Origin: Pseudoalteromonas luteoviolacea
GTDB lineage: Bacteria > Pseudomonadota > Gammaproteobacteria > Enterobacterales > Alteromonadaceae
Reading direction: 5' to 3'
Length of the DNA stretch: 64,000 nt
Assembly (NCBI RefSeq): GCF_000814765.1
Contig: NZ_JWIC01000008.1
Span: forward strand, 7,501-71,500
Shown: positions 49,954 through 62,276 of the stretch, one piece after another
How the letters are laid out: each line of letters opens with the position of its first letter
How positions within the stretch are numbered: position 1 is the stretch's first letter
Program-made: the position numbers and the translations under genes
Notes under the pieces: model-generated
The model's database searches: none
The model's input: only the letters and a program-made list of their open reading frames with translations
Told to the model about the DNA's origin: nothing

Positions 49954-50334
49954 GTGACTCATTCGTTAGCTGGCCCGTATAGACGCGCCGCATTAAAAGG
50001 TGTCTTGCTTCAGGGTATCGTAGCATTAGTAGCTGCAGTAATAGTTTTAGTAGGTTGGGGCGCACATGCAGGCATGTCAGCATTGGTTGGCGGCGTTGCA
50101 ATTGTGTTTCCGAACCTAGTATTTGCTTTGTATTCATTTCGATTTGTCGGAGCGAGCAAAGCAAATCAAGTGTATGACTCGTTAAAACGAGGCAAAGGAT
50201 TAAAATTTTTGCTAACCATTTGCATATTTGCACTGGCGTTTAAACATTTGAGTGTCATGGCGTTGCCATTTTTCTGCTGTTACATACTCGTGATGTTCTC
50301 GCAGTGGCTAGCACCGATTTTTTTTAATCATTAA
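49954..50334 (+). CDS. atpI: ATP synthase protein I
   Basis: 126 residues from GTG 49954, four TM segments (e.g. GVLLQGIVALVAAVIVLVGW). A small membrane protein preceding the F1Fo genes; proposed to help c-ring assembly or Mg2+ supply. First gene of the operon. Confidence 0.88.
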   Translation: MTHSLAGPYRRAALKGVLLQGIVALVAAVIVLVGWGAHAGMSALVGGVAIVFPNLVFALYSFRFVGASKANQVYDSLKRGKGLKFLLTICIFALAFKHLSVMALPFFCCYILVMFSQWLAPIFFNH

Positions 50335-50346
50335 CTTTTGGGATAA

Positions 50347-51210
<864 letters not shown>

Positions 51211-51249
51211 GAATATAATTTTTAAAAGATTTTTTAACTTTAACTTTAA

Positions 51250-51510
<261 letters not shown>

Positions 51511-51561
51511 TTTTTAAGACAATAGCTGAATCGAACAACTGTCAAGTAAGGAGGAGCGGTC

Positions 51562-52032
51562 GTGAACTTAAACGCCACTCTAATAGGTGAATTAATTGCA
51601 TTTACGGCATTCGTAATCTTCTGTATGAAGTACGTATGGCCACCACTAAATGGTGCAATTGAAGCTCGCCAGAAGAAAATTGAAGATGGTTTAGCTGCCT
51701 CTGATAAAGCTGAAAAAGATCTTGAGCAAGCGCGTGAACAAGCTGCTGAGCAGCTTAAAGAAGCGAAGACTCAAGCGGCTGAAATCATTGAGCAAGCTAA
51801 AAAGCGTGCTGCGCTTATCGTTGACGAAGAGACAACTCGTGGTCAACAAGAGCGTGAGAAGATTATTGCTCAAGGACACTCTGATATCGAAACAGAGCGT
51901 AACCGCGTAAAAGAAGAGCTACGTACTCAAGTAGCAACTCTTGCCGTAGTTGGCGCTGAGAAGATTTTAGAGCGTGAAATCAATCAAGACGCACATAGCG
52001 ATATCGTTGATAAGCTAGTTGCTGAGCTTTAA
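51562..52032 (+). CDS. atpF: ATP synthase Fo subunit b
   Basis: 156 residues from GTG 51562, directly after a strong AAGGAGGAG ribosome-binding site. One N-terminal TM (about 8-26), then a long charged coiled-coil stalk rich in Glu/Lys/Ala. Peripheral stalk dimer. Confidence 0.97.
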   Translation: MNLNATLIGELIAFTAFVIFCMKYVWPPLNGAIEARQKKIEDGLAASDKAEKDLEQAREQAAEQLKEAKTQAAEIIEQAKKRAALIVDEETTRGQQEREKIIAQGHSDIETERNRVKEELRTQVATLAVVGAEKILEREINQDAHSDIVDKLVAEL

Positions 52033-52048
52033 TTAGGAGGGTATGAGC

Positions 52049-52582
52049 ATGTCTGAATTGACTACTATCGCTCGCCCATACGCTAAAGCGGCTTTTGAAC
52101 TTGCTGTTGAAAAAGGCACAGTTGAAGCTTGGAATGAAATGCTGTTCTTCGCCGGTCAAGTGACCAGCGATGAACAGGTTCAGACACTACTAGGTAGCCT
52201 TGCTACTCAAGCAGAGCAGTCTGAAATCATCATCAAGCTATGTGCTGAACAACTCGACGAGCAAGGTCAAAATCTTATCAAGCTGATGGCCGAAAATGAG
52301 CGTTTATCTGCAGTCCCTGCAGTTGCTGACTTATTCGCTGAATTTAAAGCGGAGTATGACAAAGAGATCGACGTAAGTGTGGTTTCTGCAACTGAACTTG
52401 CTCAAGAGCAGCAAGATAAATTGGGCGCTGCGTTAGAAAAACGTTTCGCACGCAAAGTTAAGCTGAATTGTAGCATCGATGAAACCGTAGTAAGCGGTTT
52501 GGTTATTAAGGCTGGCGATACCGTAATTGACGGTAGCGTACGCGGTAAATTAGACCGCTTAGCAGTGTCGCTACAATCGTAA
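52049..52582 (+). CDS. atpH: ATP synthase F1 subunit delta
   Basis: 177 residues from ATG 52049 ([20 protein letters not shown]), eight bases after AGGAGG; the ATG at 52043 is too close to that site. Links subunit b to F1 (OSCP-like). Confidence 0.97.
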   Translation: MSELTTIARPYAKAAFELAVEKGTVEAWNEMLFFAGQVTSDEQVQTLLGSLATQAEQSEIIIKLCAEQLDEQGQNLIKLMAENERLSAVPAVADLFAEFKAEYDKEIDVSVVSATELAQEQQDKLGAALEKRFARKVKLNCSIDETVVSGLVIKAGDTVIDGSVRGKLDRLAVSLQS

Positions 52583-52596
52583 TTGGGAAAAAGAGC

Positions 52597-54138
52597 ATGC
52601 AACTTAATTCCACAGAAATTTCTGCACTGATCAAGCAGCGTATTGAGCAGTTTGAAGTTGTAAGTGAAGCACGTAACGAAGGTACTATCGTATCTGTTAC
52701 TGACGGTATCATCCGCATCCACGGTCTAGCTGACTGTATGCAAGGTGAGATGATCGAGCTTCCTGGCAACCGTTATGCTATCGCACTAAACCTTGAGCGC
52801 GACTCAGTAGGTGCAGTAGTAATGGGTCCTTACGCAGACCTTAAAGAAGGCGTAAAAGTACAATCTACAGGTCGTATCCTTGAAGTACCAGTAGGCCGTG
52901 GTCTACTAGGTCGTGTTGTTAACACACTAGGTGCACCAATCGATGGTAAAGGTGCACTAGACAACGATGGTTTCGAGCCAGTTGAAAAAATTGCACCAGG
53001 TGTAATCGAGCGTCAATCAGTAGACGAGCCAGTACAAACTGGTTATAAGTCTATCGATGCGATGATCCCAGTTGGTCGTGGTCAGCGTGAGCTAGTTATC
53101 GGTGACCGTCAGACTGGTAAAACTGCACTTGCAATCGATGCAATCATCAACCAAAAAGACACAGGTGTTAAGTGTGTGTACGTAGCGGTTGGTCAAAAAG
53201 CATCTACTATCGCAAACGTAGTACGTAAATTAGAAGAGCACGGTGCACTTGAAAACACTATCGTTGTTGTTGCATCTGCTTCTGAATCAGCAGCGCTACA
53301 ATACCTAGCGCCATTTGCTGGTTGTACTATGGGTGAATACTTCCGTGACCGCGGTGAAGACGCACTAATCGTATATGATGATCTTTCTAAGCAAGCTGTT
53401 GCTTACCGTCAGATCTCACTACTACTTAAGCGTCCACCAGGCCGTGAAGCATACCCAGGTGACGTATTCTACCTTCACTCACGTCTTCTAGAGCGTGCAT
53501 CACGTGTAAACGCTGATTACGTTGAGAAGTTCACTAACGGTGAAGTGAAAGGTAAAACAGGTTCATTGACGGCATTGCCAATCATTGAAACTCAAGGTGG
53601 TGACGTTTCTGCATTCGTACCTACTAACGTTATCTCAATCACCGATGGTCAGATCTTCCTAGAAACTGACTTATTCAACGCAGGTATCCGTCCAGCTGTT
53701 AACGCTGGTATCTCGGTATCTCGTGTAGGTGGTGCAGCGCAAACTAAAATCGTTAAGAAACTAGGTGGTGGTATCCGTCTAGCGCTAGCTCAATACCGTG
53801 AACTAGCGGCGTTCTCTCAGTTCGCTTCTGACCTTGACGATGCAACGCGTGCACAGCTTGAGCACGGTGAGCGTGTAACAGAGCTAATGAAGCAGAAGCA
53901 ATATGCACCTATGTCTGTTGCTGAAATGTCTCTGTCTCTATTTGCTGCTGAGAAAGGCTTCCTACAAGACATCGAAATCAACAAGATTGGTGATTTCGAA
54001 GAAGGCCTAATTGGTTTCGCAAACAGCACATACGCAGCGCTGATGACTCAAATCAACGAAACTGGTAACTACAATGCTGAGATTGAAGCGCAACTTAAAG
54101 AACTTCTAGAGAAGTTCAAGTCGACGCAAACTTGGTAA
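52597..54138 (+). CDS. atpA: ATP synthase F1 subunit alpha
   Basis: 513 residues. P-loop [15 protein letters not shown]; Arg-finger region [11 protein letters not shown]. Non-catalytic nucleotide-binding subunit of the F1 hexamer. Confidence 0.99.
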   Translation: MQLNSTEISALIKQRIEQFEVVSEARNEGTIVSVTDGIIRIHGLADCMQGEMIELPGNRYAIALNLERDSVGAVVMGPYADLKEGVKVQSTGRILEVPVGRGLLGRVVNTLGAPIDGKGALDNDGFEPVEKIAPGVIERQSVDEPVQTGYKSIDAMIPVGRGQRELVIGDRQTGKTALAIDAIINQKDTGVKCVYVAVGQKASTIANVVRKLEEHGALENTIVVVASASESAALQYLAPFAGCTMGEYFRDRGEDALIVYDDLSKQAVAYRQISLLLKRPPGREAYPGDVFYLHSRLLERASRVNADYVEKFTNGEVKGKTGSLTALPIIETQGGDVSAFVPTNVISITDGQIFLETDLFNAGIRPAVNAGISVSRVGGAAQTKIVKKLGGGIRLALAQYRELAAFSQFASDLDDATRAQLEHGERVTELMKQKQYAPMSVAEMSLSLFAAEKGFLQDIEINKIGDFEEGLIGFANSTYAALMTQINETGNYNAEIEAQLKELLEKFKSTQTW

Positions 54139-54187
54139 TTTAGTTATTCATGGTGACTTCGGTCACCACTGATTCGGAGAGAGAGTC

Positions 54188-56466
<2,279 letters not shown>

Positions 56467-56480
56467 TTTAGGAGGTTGTT

Positions 56481-56897
56481 ATGGCAATGACAGTACACCT
56501 TGATGTAGTAAGTGCAGAGCAGAATTTATTCTCTGGTGCTGTGGCTACAATTCAAGTGACAGGTAGTGAAGGTGAACTTGGTATTCACCCTGGCCACGCG
56601 CCACTCCTGACTGGCCTAAAGCCTGGTATGGTACGTTTGGTTAAAGAAGATGGTGCTGAAGAGTTCATCTACGTTGCAGGCGGTACGCTTGAAGTTCAAC
56701 CTAAGACAGTAACTGTTCTAGCGGACGTTGCTATTCGTGGTGAAGAACTTGACGAGCAGGCTGCTGAAGAAGCTAAACGTGAAGCTGAAGCACAGCTAGC
56801 TTCAGGTACTGCAAGCGAGCTGGATTACCAGCGTGCCGCTATGCAGCTTGAAGAAGCACTTGCTCAGCTACGACTACTTCGCCAGCTGCGTAAATAA
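56481..56897 (+). CDS. atpC: ATP synthase F1 subunit epsilon
   Basis: 138 residues, [20 protein letters not shown] as in enteric homologues, N-terminal beta-sandwich and C-terminal helical hairpin that can inhibit rotation. Last gene of the atp operon. Confidence 0.98.
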   Translation: MAMTVHLDVVSAEQNLFSGAVATIQVTGSEGELGIHPGHAPLLTGLKPGMVRLVKEDGAEEFIYVAGGTLEVQPKTVTVLADVAIRGEELDEQAAEEAKREAEAQLASGTASELDYQRAAMQLEEALAQLRLLRQLRK

Positions 56898-56920
56898 GCA
56901 GCCACCTATCTGGTTTGAAA

Positions 56921-56950
56921 CCCACATGCTGAAAAGCATGTGGGTTTTTT
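56921..56950 (+). terminator. Rho-independent terminator of the atp operon
   Basis: CCCACATGCT, loop GAAA, AGCATGTGGG, then six T. Confidence 0.95.
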
Positions 56951-57264
56951 TATGCGCCTCATGCAGCGATTCATTTTATGTTACTTTAAAGTCCGTACTT
57001 TTGAACATGTTACCTCTGTTTTTTTTTAGCCCTTCTATGTTATGTTTGTAGCTGAAATACGTCCTTAATTTACACTTGTTGTAAGTGGTGTTGAGTTAAG
57101 TAATATTCATACGTAATTACTATTAATGTCGTTGTGACATCACCTACATACTTTGTTGCATAAATACGAGTGATGCATTACAACGGTTAACATATTTGCT
57201 TGAGTAAAAAATTGCTTTAAGTAAAATAGTGATTTGTAGAGATCCTGTTCGCGCAATAGTCATC
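56951..57264. promoter_or_regulatory. Non-coding region before the CadC-like regulator
   Basis: About 310 AT-rich bases; no gene, no clear operator. It marks the left edge of the accessory block and should hold the promoter of the next gene. Confidence 0.35.
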
Positions 57265-59445
57265 ATGAATGAAGTGAGATTTTCAAGGCAAGTAAAGGAA
57301 GTAAAGTTTGGCGAGTGGGTACTTGATCCTAAACGTCAGAACATTTGCGACGGTGAAGTAACTCGAGAGTTGGAACCGCTATTATTTCGTTTGTTGTGTT
57401 ACCTGATTATTAATAATGAGCAAATCATCACACGGCAAGATTTGGTTGATGATGTATGGAACCAAAACTATGTAGATGATAATGCGATAAATCGTGCAAT
57501 GTCTGAGCTGAGGAAAATTCTAAAATCAGACAAGCAGCGAGGGATTGTGGTAAAAACACATTATCGAAAGGGATATAGCTTTTTCCTTGAGCCAACGATA
57601 ATCTATCACGCTGATGAACTGCCACGCACGCCATCAGAGCCCAATCCTGACAGAAAACCTAAACAGTCACTTTCTATTGAACACAATGAGCTTGAGCAGG
57701 CTAAAGCAAGCCCTGAGCGCAAACTTAGGTTCAATTGGTTTATGGTGTCGTCTTTGGCGATCAGCGCGGCCTTTATTGCAGGAGCAAGTGTTAAGTACTT
57801 CAGTTTATCTAAACAAAGCACCAGCCCGACAACTTTGGTCGCACAAGAGCGACCAATCAAAGAAAGCGTGTTGTCTTGGGTACAAGGTCGTTATACGTTA
57901 CTTAACCTATCACCTAATGATGCTATGGTTGCATACTCTTTTGTGCAAGAGGGGATGAAGCACTTTGCATTAGTTGTAAAAAACTTACAAAATGGACATG
58001 AGCGCAGATTAGGAGAGCCTGGAGCTAATTATTATCCGTTAGGTTGGTCTGCCGATTCAAACACGATTTATTACAGTATTGAAGATGGAAATAAATGCCA
58101 AGTTTGGCAATTGAGTGCGGATTTTAATTCGGGCAACCAATTTCTTTTTGAATGTAATAGCAGTAACGGTATGACGGGTGGGGGGATCAATCAGAATCGC
58201 CTTGTTTACGCCAAAAAAGGCTATCGCAGCCGTGATGAACTCTCTGCGCTTACCAATCGAGACCTCATTTCTGGCGAAGAGTTTCAAATCACATCTCCAA
58301 ATTTAAACTCCTATGGTGATCGATTCTTAGCTTATGTGCCTGAAAAAGAAATTATTTTGTTTGAGCGGCGCCAGTATAATACCAATGAATTGTATATGAC
58401 CGACCCTGATGGGGGAGATCAAATAAAGCTGTATGAAACTCGGTCGCGTATTTGGGCACTCAATTATGACAATGAGACTGACTCTGTCACCTGGTTCGAT
58501 AATAATAAGAATATTGTTTACCGTTTTTCATTAAGAGAAAATAGATTGGTGAATTTACAAAAGCTGGTGACCGAGCAGCCGTATGCAGAATATGAAACGC
58601 TTAGCTCAGGTGATCTGTTAATGACCAGCTACCCGTTCCAGTTGGACGTATATACATTAGATCTGAATAGCAAAGCGTTTGTGCCCTTGGTTAAAACGCC
58701 ACGTGAAGACAAAAATGCCATAAAAGTATCAAATGGATACTTGTTCTTGACTCGAGTAGGTGCGTTGAGCAGGCTCAACTTGAAGCGCAATGATGGTCAA
58801 GTTGAGGTGTTAGGTTTACCAGATGCTGATTTTAAGTCGATTAGATACAACGATAACGCAGATGAATTGCTTGTTCATTATACGCACAAAATAGAAACTT
58901 ATACGCTAAGCAACTTGACGCTAAAACAATCAAAGTCGGTCAATGGTACAATCGTATCTGCAGAATATCTTGATGAAAATGAGATTGGCTATACGGTTGT
59001 GGATGAAACGAAAATCAACAGCAAGGCCTATGTATTATCCAGATTAGATAATAAGGTACGAGAGTTACCAACTCAAAGTGCATTATGGTTAGATCGGATG
59101 AGTGATGATAAGCTCGTTACCCTATCATCAAATGATACCTTATCGGTGTTTGATCTACGTACAGGAAATATCTCATATCAACTGGACCTTCCCGCAGCTA
59201 TTTACCGACATTCAGTTGCAGTATCCAATGAACATATTTATCACTCCGATGGCAAGAGTATATATAAGATTGACTTATCAGCAGCAGGGACTATCGAGCC
59301 TATTTATACTGTCAATGAATCTCAATTTGTCATCGATCAAATCCGCAGCTCAGACTCTGAACGTTTAATCATCGATGTGATTGAAATGGTGGAGAATCAG
59401 TTATTGAAAGTCTCATACGTGGACCCGTCGTTAACTGCACAGTAA
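57265..59445 (+). CDS. CadC/ToxR-like membrane regulator with periplasmic beta-propeller-like domain
   Basis: 726 residues from ATG 57265 (an in-frame GTG at 57229 precedes it; no strong ribosome-binding site at either). Winged helix at about 5-108 (FGEWVLDPKRQNICDGE; VKTHYRKGYSFF), acidic/Pro linker, single TM at about 157-179, then a 540-residue periplasmic part with repeated beta segments (GWSADSNTIYYSIEDGNKC, LYMTDPDGGDQIKLYETRS) resembling TolB/WD-type blades. Predicted to sense a periplasmic signal and bind DNA. The immediately downstream peptide genes are plausible targets, by position only. Confidence 0.85.
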   Translation: MNEVRFSRQVKEVKFGEWVLDPKRQNICDGEVTRELEPLLFRLLCYLIINNEQIITRQDLVDDVWNQNYVDDNAINRAMSELRKILKSDKQRGIVVKTHYRKGYSFFLEPTIIYHADELPRTPSEPNPDRKPKQSLSIEHNELEQAKASPERKLRFNWFMVSSLAISAAFIAGASVKYFSLSKQSTSPTTLVAQERPIKESVLSWVQGRYTLLNLSPNDAMVAYSFVQEGMKHFALVVKNLQNGHERRLGEPGANYYPLGWSADSNTIYYSIEDGNKCQVWQLSADFNSGNQFLFECNSSNGMTGGGINQNRLVYAKKGYRSRDELSALTNRDLISGEEFQITSPNLNSYGDRFLAYVPEKEIILFERRQYNTNELYMTDPDGGDQIKLYETRSRIWALNYDNETDSVTWFDNNKNIVYRFSLRENRLVNLQKLVTEQPYAEYETLSSGDLLMTSYPFQLDVYTLDLNSKAFVPLVKTPREDKNAIKVSNGYLFLTRVGALSRLNLKRNDGQVEVLGLPDADFKSIRYNDNADELLVHYTHKIETYTLSNLTLKQSKSVNGTIVSAEYLDENEIGYTVVDETKINSKAYVLSRLDNKVRELPTQSALWLDRMSDDKLVTLSSNDTLSVFDLRTGNISYQLDLPAAIYRHSVAVSNEHIYHSDGKSIYKIDLSAAGTIEPIYTVNESQFVIDQIRSSDSERLIIDVIEMVENQLLKVSYVDPSLTAQ

Positions 59446-59870
59446 ATACTGTCGACTTTATTGATTATTAAATCCTATCACTTGATTAAGGCAGATACTC
59501 CTGCCTTAATATTCAGCAATGATTACTAATTTGGCGCCTGTATCAAGCTTGATAGCTTAAGTCTAATTTGTCACAAGGCATATGTTTTTGCATCACTGTG
59601 AGTTGTAAATAAGACTTTATTTTGAGTGATTGCTTAATATGCAGGCGTAAGTAGTCGAATAACCACTTGATAAAATATTATGATTCCGAACGTTTTAAAA
59701 AATTAAATTTATATCCATAAAAAACAGTAATTTAAAAAAATATTATTGGAGGTTATATAAGATTTGATAACTACCATAACCCGGTAGGCTTGTTTATCTT
59801 AGAAACATCAACTGCACACAGTGATGCACAGCTTGATACACATAAAATGATTAGTCATAGGAGCGACATA
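59446..59870. promoter_or_regulatory. Leader region of the peptide gene cluster
   Basis: 425 AT-rich bases. A perfect hairpin (ATTAAGGCAG, loop ATACTC, CTGCCTTAAT) at 59485-59510 probably ends the regulator transcript, though no T-run follows. The remainder is very AT-rich (59690-59760) and likely contains the promoter for the peptide genes; GGAG at 59860 is the ribosome-binding site of the first. Confidence 0.5.
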
Positions 59871-60026
59871 ATGTTACTTACTCTTAAAACAAAAAAGCTA
59901 AAAAAACTATCAGACGAAGCAAAACTTGGGCAACAACAAACACAGCAAATCGGTGGTGGCGCTAAGTCGAGTGCTGGCACAAATACAGTGACTGGTACGA
60001 TTATTTTACCAGGCACAGGCTACTAA
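59871..60026 (+). CDS. GG-leader peptide 1 (RiPP-like precursor)
   Basis: 51 residues from ATG 59871 with GGAG seven bases upstream. Leader MLLTLKTKKLKKLSDEAKLG, then QQQTQQIGGG, then AKSSAG, TNTVTG and a tail TIILPGTGY without Cys. The basic amphipathic leader ending in a Gly triplet resembles double-Gly leaders cleaved during export of bacteriocin or class I lanthipeptide-type products. No modification enzyme is visible nearby, so the nature of the product is open. Confidence 0.72.
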   Translation: MLLTLKTKKLKKLSDEAKLGQQQTQQIGGGAKSSAGTNTVTGTIILPGTGY

Positions 60027-60083
60027 AGAATAATAAAAACAATAACAACAACAATAACAATAATAATTTAGGAATAAGAAAGT
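60027..60083. repeat. Low-complexity AAC/AAT tract between peptide genes 1 and 2
   Basis: Runs of AATAATAAAAACAATAACAA type filling the spacer up to the AGGA ribosome-binding site of peptide 2. Prone to slippage; probably an untranslated spacer. Confidence 0.6.
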
Positions 60084-60266
60084 ATGTTGGTATTAAAAAC
60101 TAAAAAGCTCAAACAACTCACCAATGAAGCAACGCTTATGCCACGACAAACTCAGCAAATCGGTGGTGGGCTCAGTACTAACACAAATACAGTGACTGGA
60201 GCCGCTACTTCGACAGCCACGACAACCTCGAAATGCACGACAACCTCGAGAATTTCTGTCCGATAA
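60084..60266 (+). CDS. GG-leader peptide 2 (Thr/Cys-rich tail)
   Basis: 60 residues. Leader MLVLKTKKLKQLTNEATLMP, then RQTQQIGGG, LSTN, TNTVTG and a Thr-rich tail with a degenerate STATTT unit followed by one SKCTTT unit and SRISVR. One Cys. The nucleotide sequence is nearly identical to peptide 3 over the first 39 codons. Ribosome-binding AGGA about ten bases upstream. Confidence 0.75.
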   Translation: MLVLKTKKLKQLTNEATLMPRQTQQIGGGLSTNTNTVTGAATSTATTTSKCTTTSRISVR

Positions 60267-60310
60267 AAGAAAAACAACAAGACATAATAATAATTAAGGA
60301 ATAAGAAAGT

Positions 60311-60511
60311 ATGTTGGTATTAAAAACTAAAAAGCTCAAACAACTCACCAATGAAGCAACGCTTATGCCACGACAAACACAGCAAATTGGTGGCGGGCTT
60401 AGTACGAACACAAATACAGTGACTGGATCCGTGAGTTCGAAATGCACGACAACCTCGAAATGCACGACAACCTCGAAATGCACGACAACCTCGAGAATTT
60501 CTGTCCAATAA
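60311..60511 (+). CDS. GG-leader peptide 3 (three SKCTTT units)
   Basis: 66 residues. The first 39 residues are identical to peptide 2; the tail is SVS followed by three exact SKCTTT units and SRISVQ. Three Cys spaced every six residues in a Ser/Thr background, a layout that would suit thioether or disulfide cross-linking. It is a recent tandem duplicate of peptide 2 (227-base period) with unit-number expansion. Confidence 0.75.
   Translation: MLVLKTKKLKQLTNEATLMPRQTQQIGGGLSTNTNTVTGSVSSKCTTTSKCTTTSKCTTTSRISVQ
60437..60490 (+). repeat. 18-bp tandem repeat, three perfect copies
   Basis: Unit TCGAAATGCACGACAACC at 60437, 60455 and 60473, encoding SKCTTT in peptide 3. A single intact copy lies at 60228-60245 and a degenerate one at 60210-60227 in peptide 2. 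Confidence 0.95.
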
Positions 60512-60561
60512 AAGAAAAACAACAAGACATAATAACAATATCAGTCAAGGAATAAGCGAGT

Positions 60562-60718
60562 ATGTTGGTATTAAAAGCTAAGAAGCTGAAAAAACTATCG
60601 AATGAAGCGTTACTCGGGGCAGGACAAACAAATCGGTGGAGGTACAAACACGGTCACTGGAAAGTCTGAAACGCAGCAAATGACGGTTATTGCATCTCTC
60701 ATAGTGACAGGCATTTAA
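60562..60718 (+). pseudogene. GG-leader peptide 4, broken by a short deletion
   Basis: Leader MLVLKAKKLKKLSNEALLGA from ATG 60562, then GQT. The expected CAGCA of the QTQQI codons is missing (5 bases), so the frame changes and ends at TGA 60667-60669. The lost part is intact in another frame from 60632: IGGG, TNTVTG, then a tail of 18 residues ending IVTGI at a TAA (60716-60718). Unlike peptides 1-3 there is no spacer between GGG and TNTVTG. Confidence 0.75.
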
Positions 60719-60967
60719 ACCCTACCACTATACCCAATGCGTCATCACAAAAACGCGTGTACAGGGCAAGCGTGCATTATGGATGTAAATCCAAGTACGT
60801 AGCGGTATCTATGTGAGTTGAAGATAAACGCATTAAAAGCGTGCAAGCAAGTGGTGTGCTATTCAATCGCTTATCACTTGCTTCGCTTACAATTACAATT
60901 AGCAGTTATAAATTTAGGAATAAATTTAATTTAAATTGATGATTGATAAGAATTTTTACGGAAAAAC
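60719..60967. other. Non-coding spacer after the peptide genes
   Basis: 249 bases, no gene. A loose inverted pair (AAGCAAGTGGT near 60846 and ATCACTTGCTT near 60875) could form a hairpin ending the peptide transcript. Otherwise nothing recognised. Confidence 0.4.
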
Positions 60968-61519
60968 ATGAACAGCTTATTAACTTTGTCCTTAGCATTA
61001 TCAACCATTCACCCCCCCTTGATTGGTCAACTATATCTGCAAGAACCTGCCATCGAATACTACTTCACACGAGAGTCTGGGATCGCCACAGCCTTTAAAG
61101 ATGTTAAGGTTGGCAAGGTGGTAGAAAAAGGAGATCCTTTGGTTAAGCTTGAGCCCTCTGCGATGGATGTGTCAGACAAAGTGTTCATGGCCAATACGAA
61201 AGGGTACATCGAGTTTATTAATAAAAGAGTGAATACTGAGTCACCTGTTGCTGTGGGGGATCTCTTGCTTAAGGTGTCTTCAAATTATGTTCTTGGTAAT
61301 TATAACTTAGATAAAAGCTATGATTTAAGTGCGCTATCAGGATCTCTCTGGCTCTGTATGCAGTCAAAACCTGTGAAGTTCAACGTGGATAGTGTGCTGA
61401 AGGATAAATTACTGATTTCTGTTGAGCTGAGTCAAATTCATTTCAGTGAACTTGAAAAACTCTCTGAACCCAATCATCTACAATTATTCACTGACAAGCA
61501 CGCGTGTGTACCCGATTAA
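60968..61519 (+). CDS. Small exported protein with a lipoyl-like (HlyD-type) domain
   Basis: 183 residues. The N-terminal hydrophobic stretch (MNSLLTLSLALSTIHPP) may be a signal or anchor. Residues about 35-105 look like a barrel-sandwich hybrid: GIATAFKDVKVGKVVEKGDP and KGYIEFINKRVNTESPVAVG, the two halves typical of membrane-fusion proteins. The coiled-coil hairpin that usually separates them is absent, and there is no beta-barrel domain of normal size. Could be a truncated adaptor of a peptide exporter. No ABC transporter gene is adjacent, so this is uncertain. Confidence 0.6.
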   Translation: MNSLLTLSLALSTIHPPLIGQLYLQEPAIEYYFTRESGIATAFKDVKVGKVVEKGDPLVKLEPSAMDVSDKVFMANTKGYIEFINKRVNTESPVAVGDLLLKVSSNYVLGNYNLDKSYDLSALSGSLWLCMQSKPVKFNVDSVLKDKLLISVELSQIHFSELEKLSEPNHLQLFTDKHACVPD

Positions 61520-62276
61520 ATAATTCGAACGGAATAGACAGAGAATCCCCAATACACTAAAGGTATCGTGTAAGTATTCCGGCTGTGTGCGTTTTACGCT
61601 TTTCTTTATCTACTTTTTGTCTGTATTTCTTTAATCCTTTTACGTTTAAATATATTGATCCGTTTAGCATATCTAGCGTTGTATCTTGCTGGACATATAA
61701 ACGTCACATAGACGCTCGTTTATCTGTTCAAGACTCGCTTTAAGTCGCTTTTCCAAAAACGAAATATGTACGTTCAAAATGCGGTTTAGTCACCAAGCTC
61801 CCCTTGTTCAACTCACCAGATACTTAAAGATAATATGGATTCGGTCGAGTTAAATATTGCAGGTCTAACATGCACCAAGTTTAGGCTATGCCCTATAAAG
61901 TGTGTTGTTATCTGTGCACATTTATTAGGGTTTCCGTTGCGCATAACTTCGCTTTTCTGTACAAAAAAGTGATAAACACGAGTGGGTTTTTATTGATAAA
62001 CAACATCGTACTTGCGTTTTAATGCATCGAGTGTCAATGGCGATAAAACAACTTGTATCTGGCAACGTTAATTTTCCCAAAAACGCATGCTGTGAATATT
62101 TATTTGCTTATTATTAAACAATACATAGTTAATTTTAAAGCGAATAATTAGGTTTAAACTATTGTTTTATATTGTTTTATTTTTATTTTTTGTGTTTTGA
62201 CTAGAAAGGTGGTCCTCGATAAATTAGGACTCATAACTTCTAAGTGGCATCCGATGCCTTGAATGTGAGGGAAAAA
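61520..62276. other. Long non-coding region between adaptor-like and LuxR genes
   Basis: 757 bases without a supported gene on either strand. Features: a weak imperfect hairpin (GGAATA...TATTCC, 61531-61580), an AT-rich promoter-like stretch at 62160-62195, and two short hairpins in the LuxR leader (GTCCT/AGGAC at 62212-62230 and GGCAT/ATGCC at 62246-62258). Confidence 0.5.

Noticed and set aside
60437-60490. Possible CRISPR or minisatellite array
   Set aside because: The 18-bp units are directly abutting without spacers and are in frame, so they are a coding repeat.
60205-60647. Minus-strand ORFs across the peptide genes (repetitive FEVVVH / CRAFRG readings)
   Set aside because: They are antisense shadows produced by the 18-bp repeats; the plus-strand frames have ribosome-binding sites, conserved leaders and a silent-only substitution pattern.
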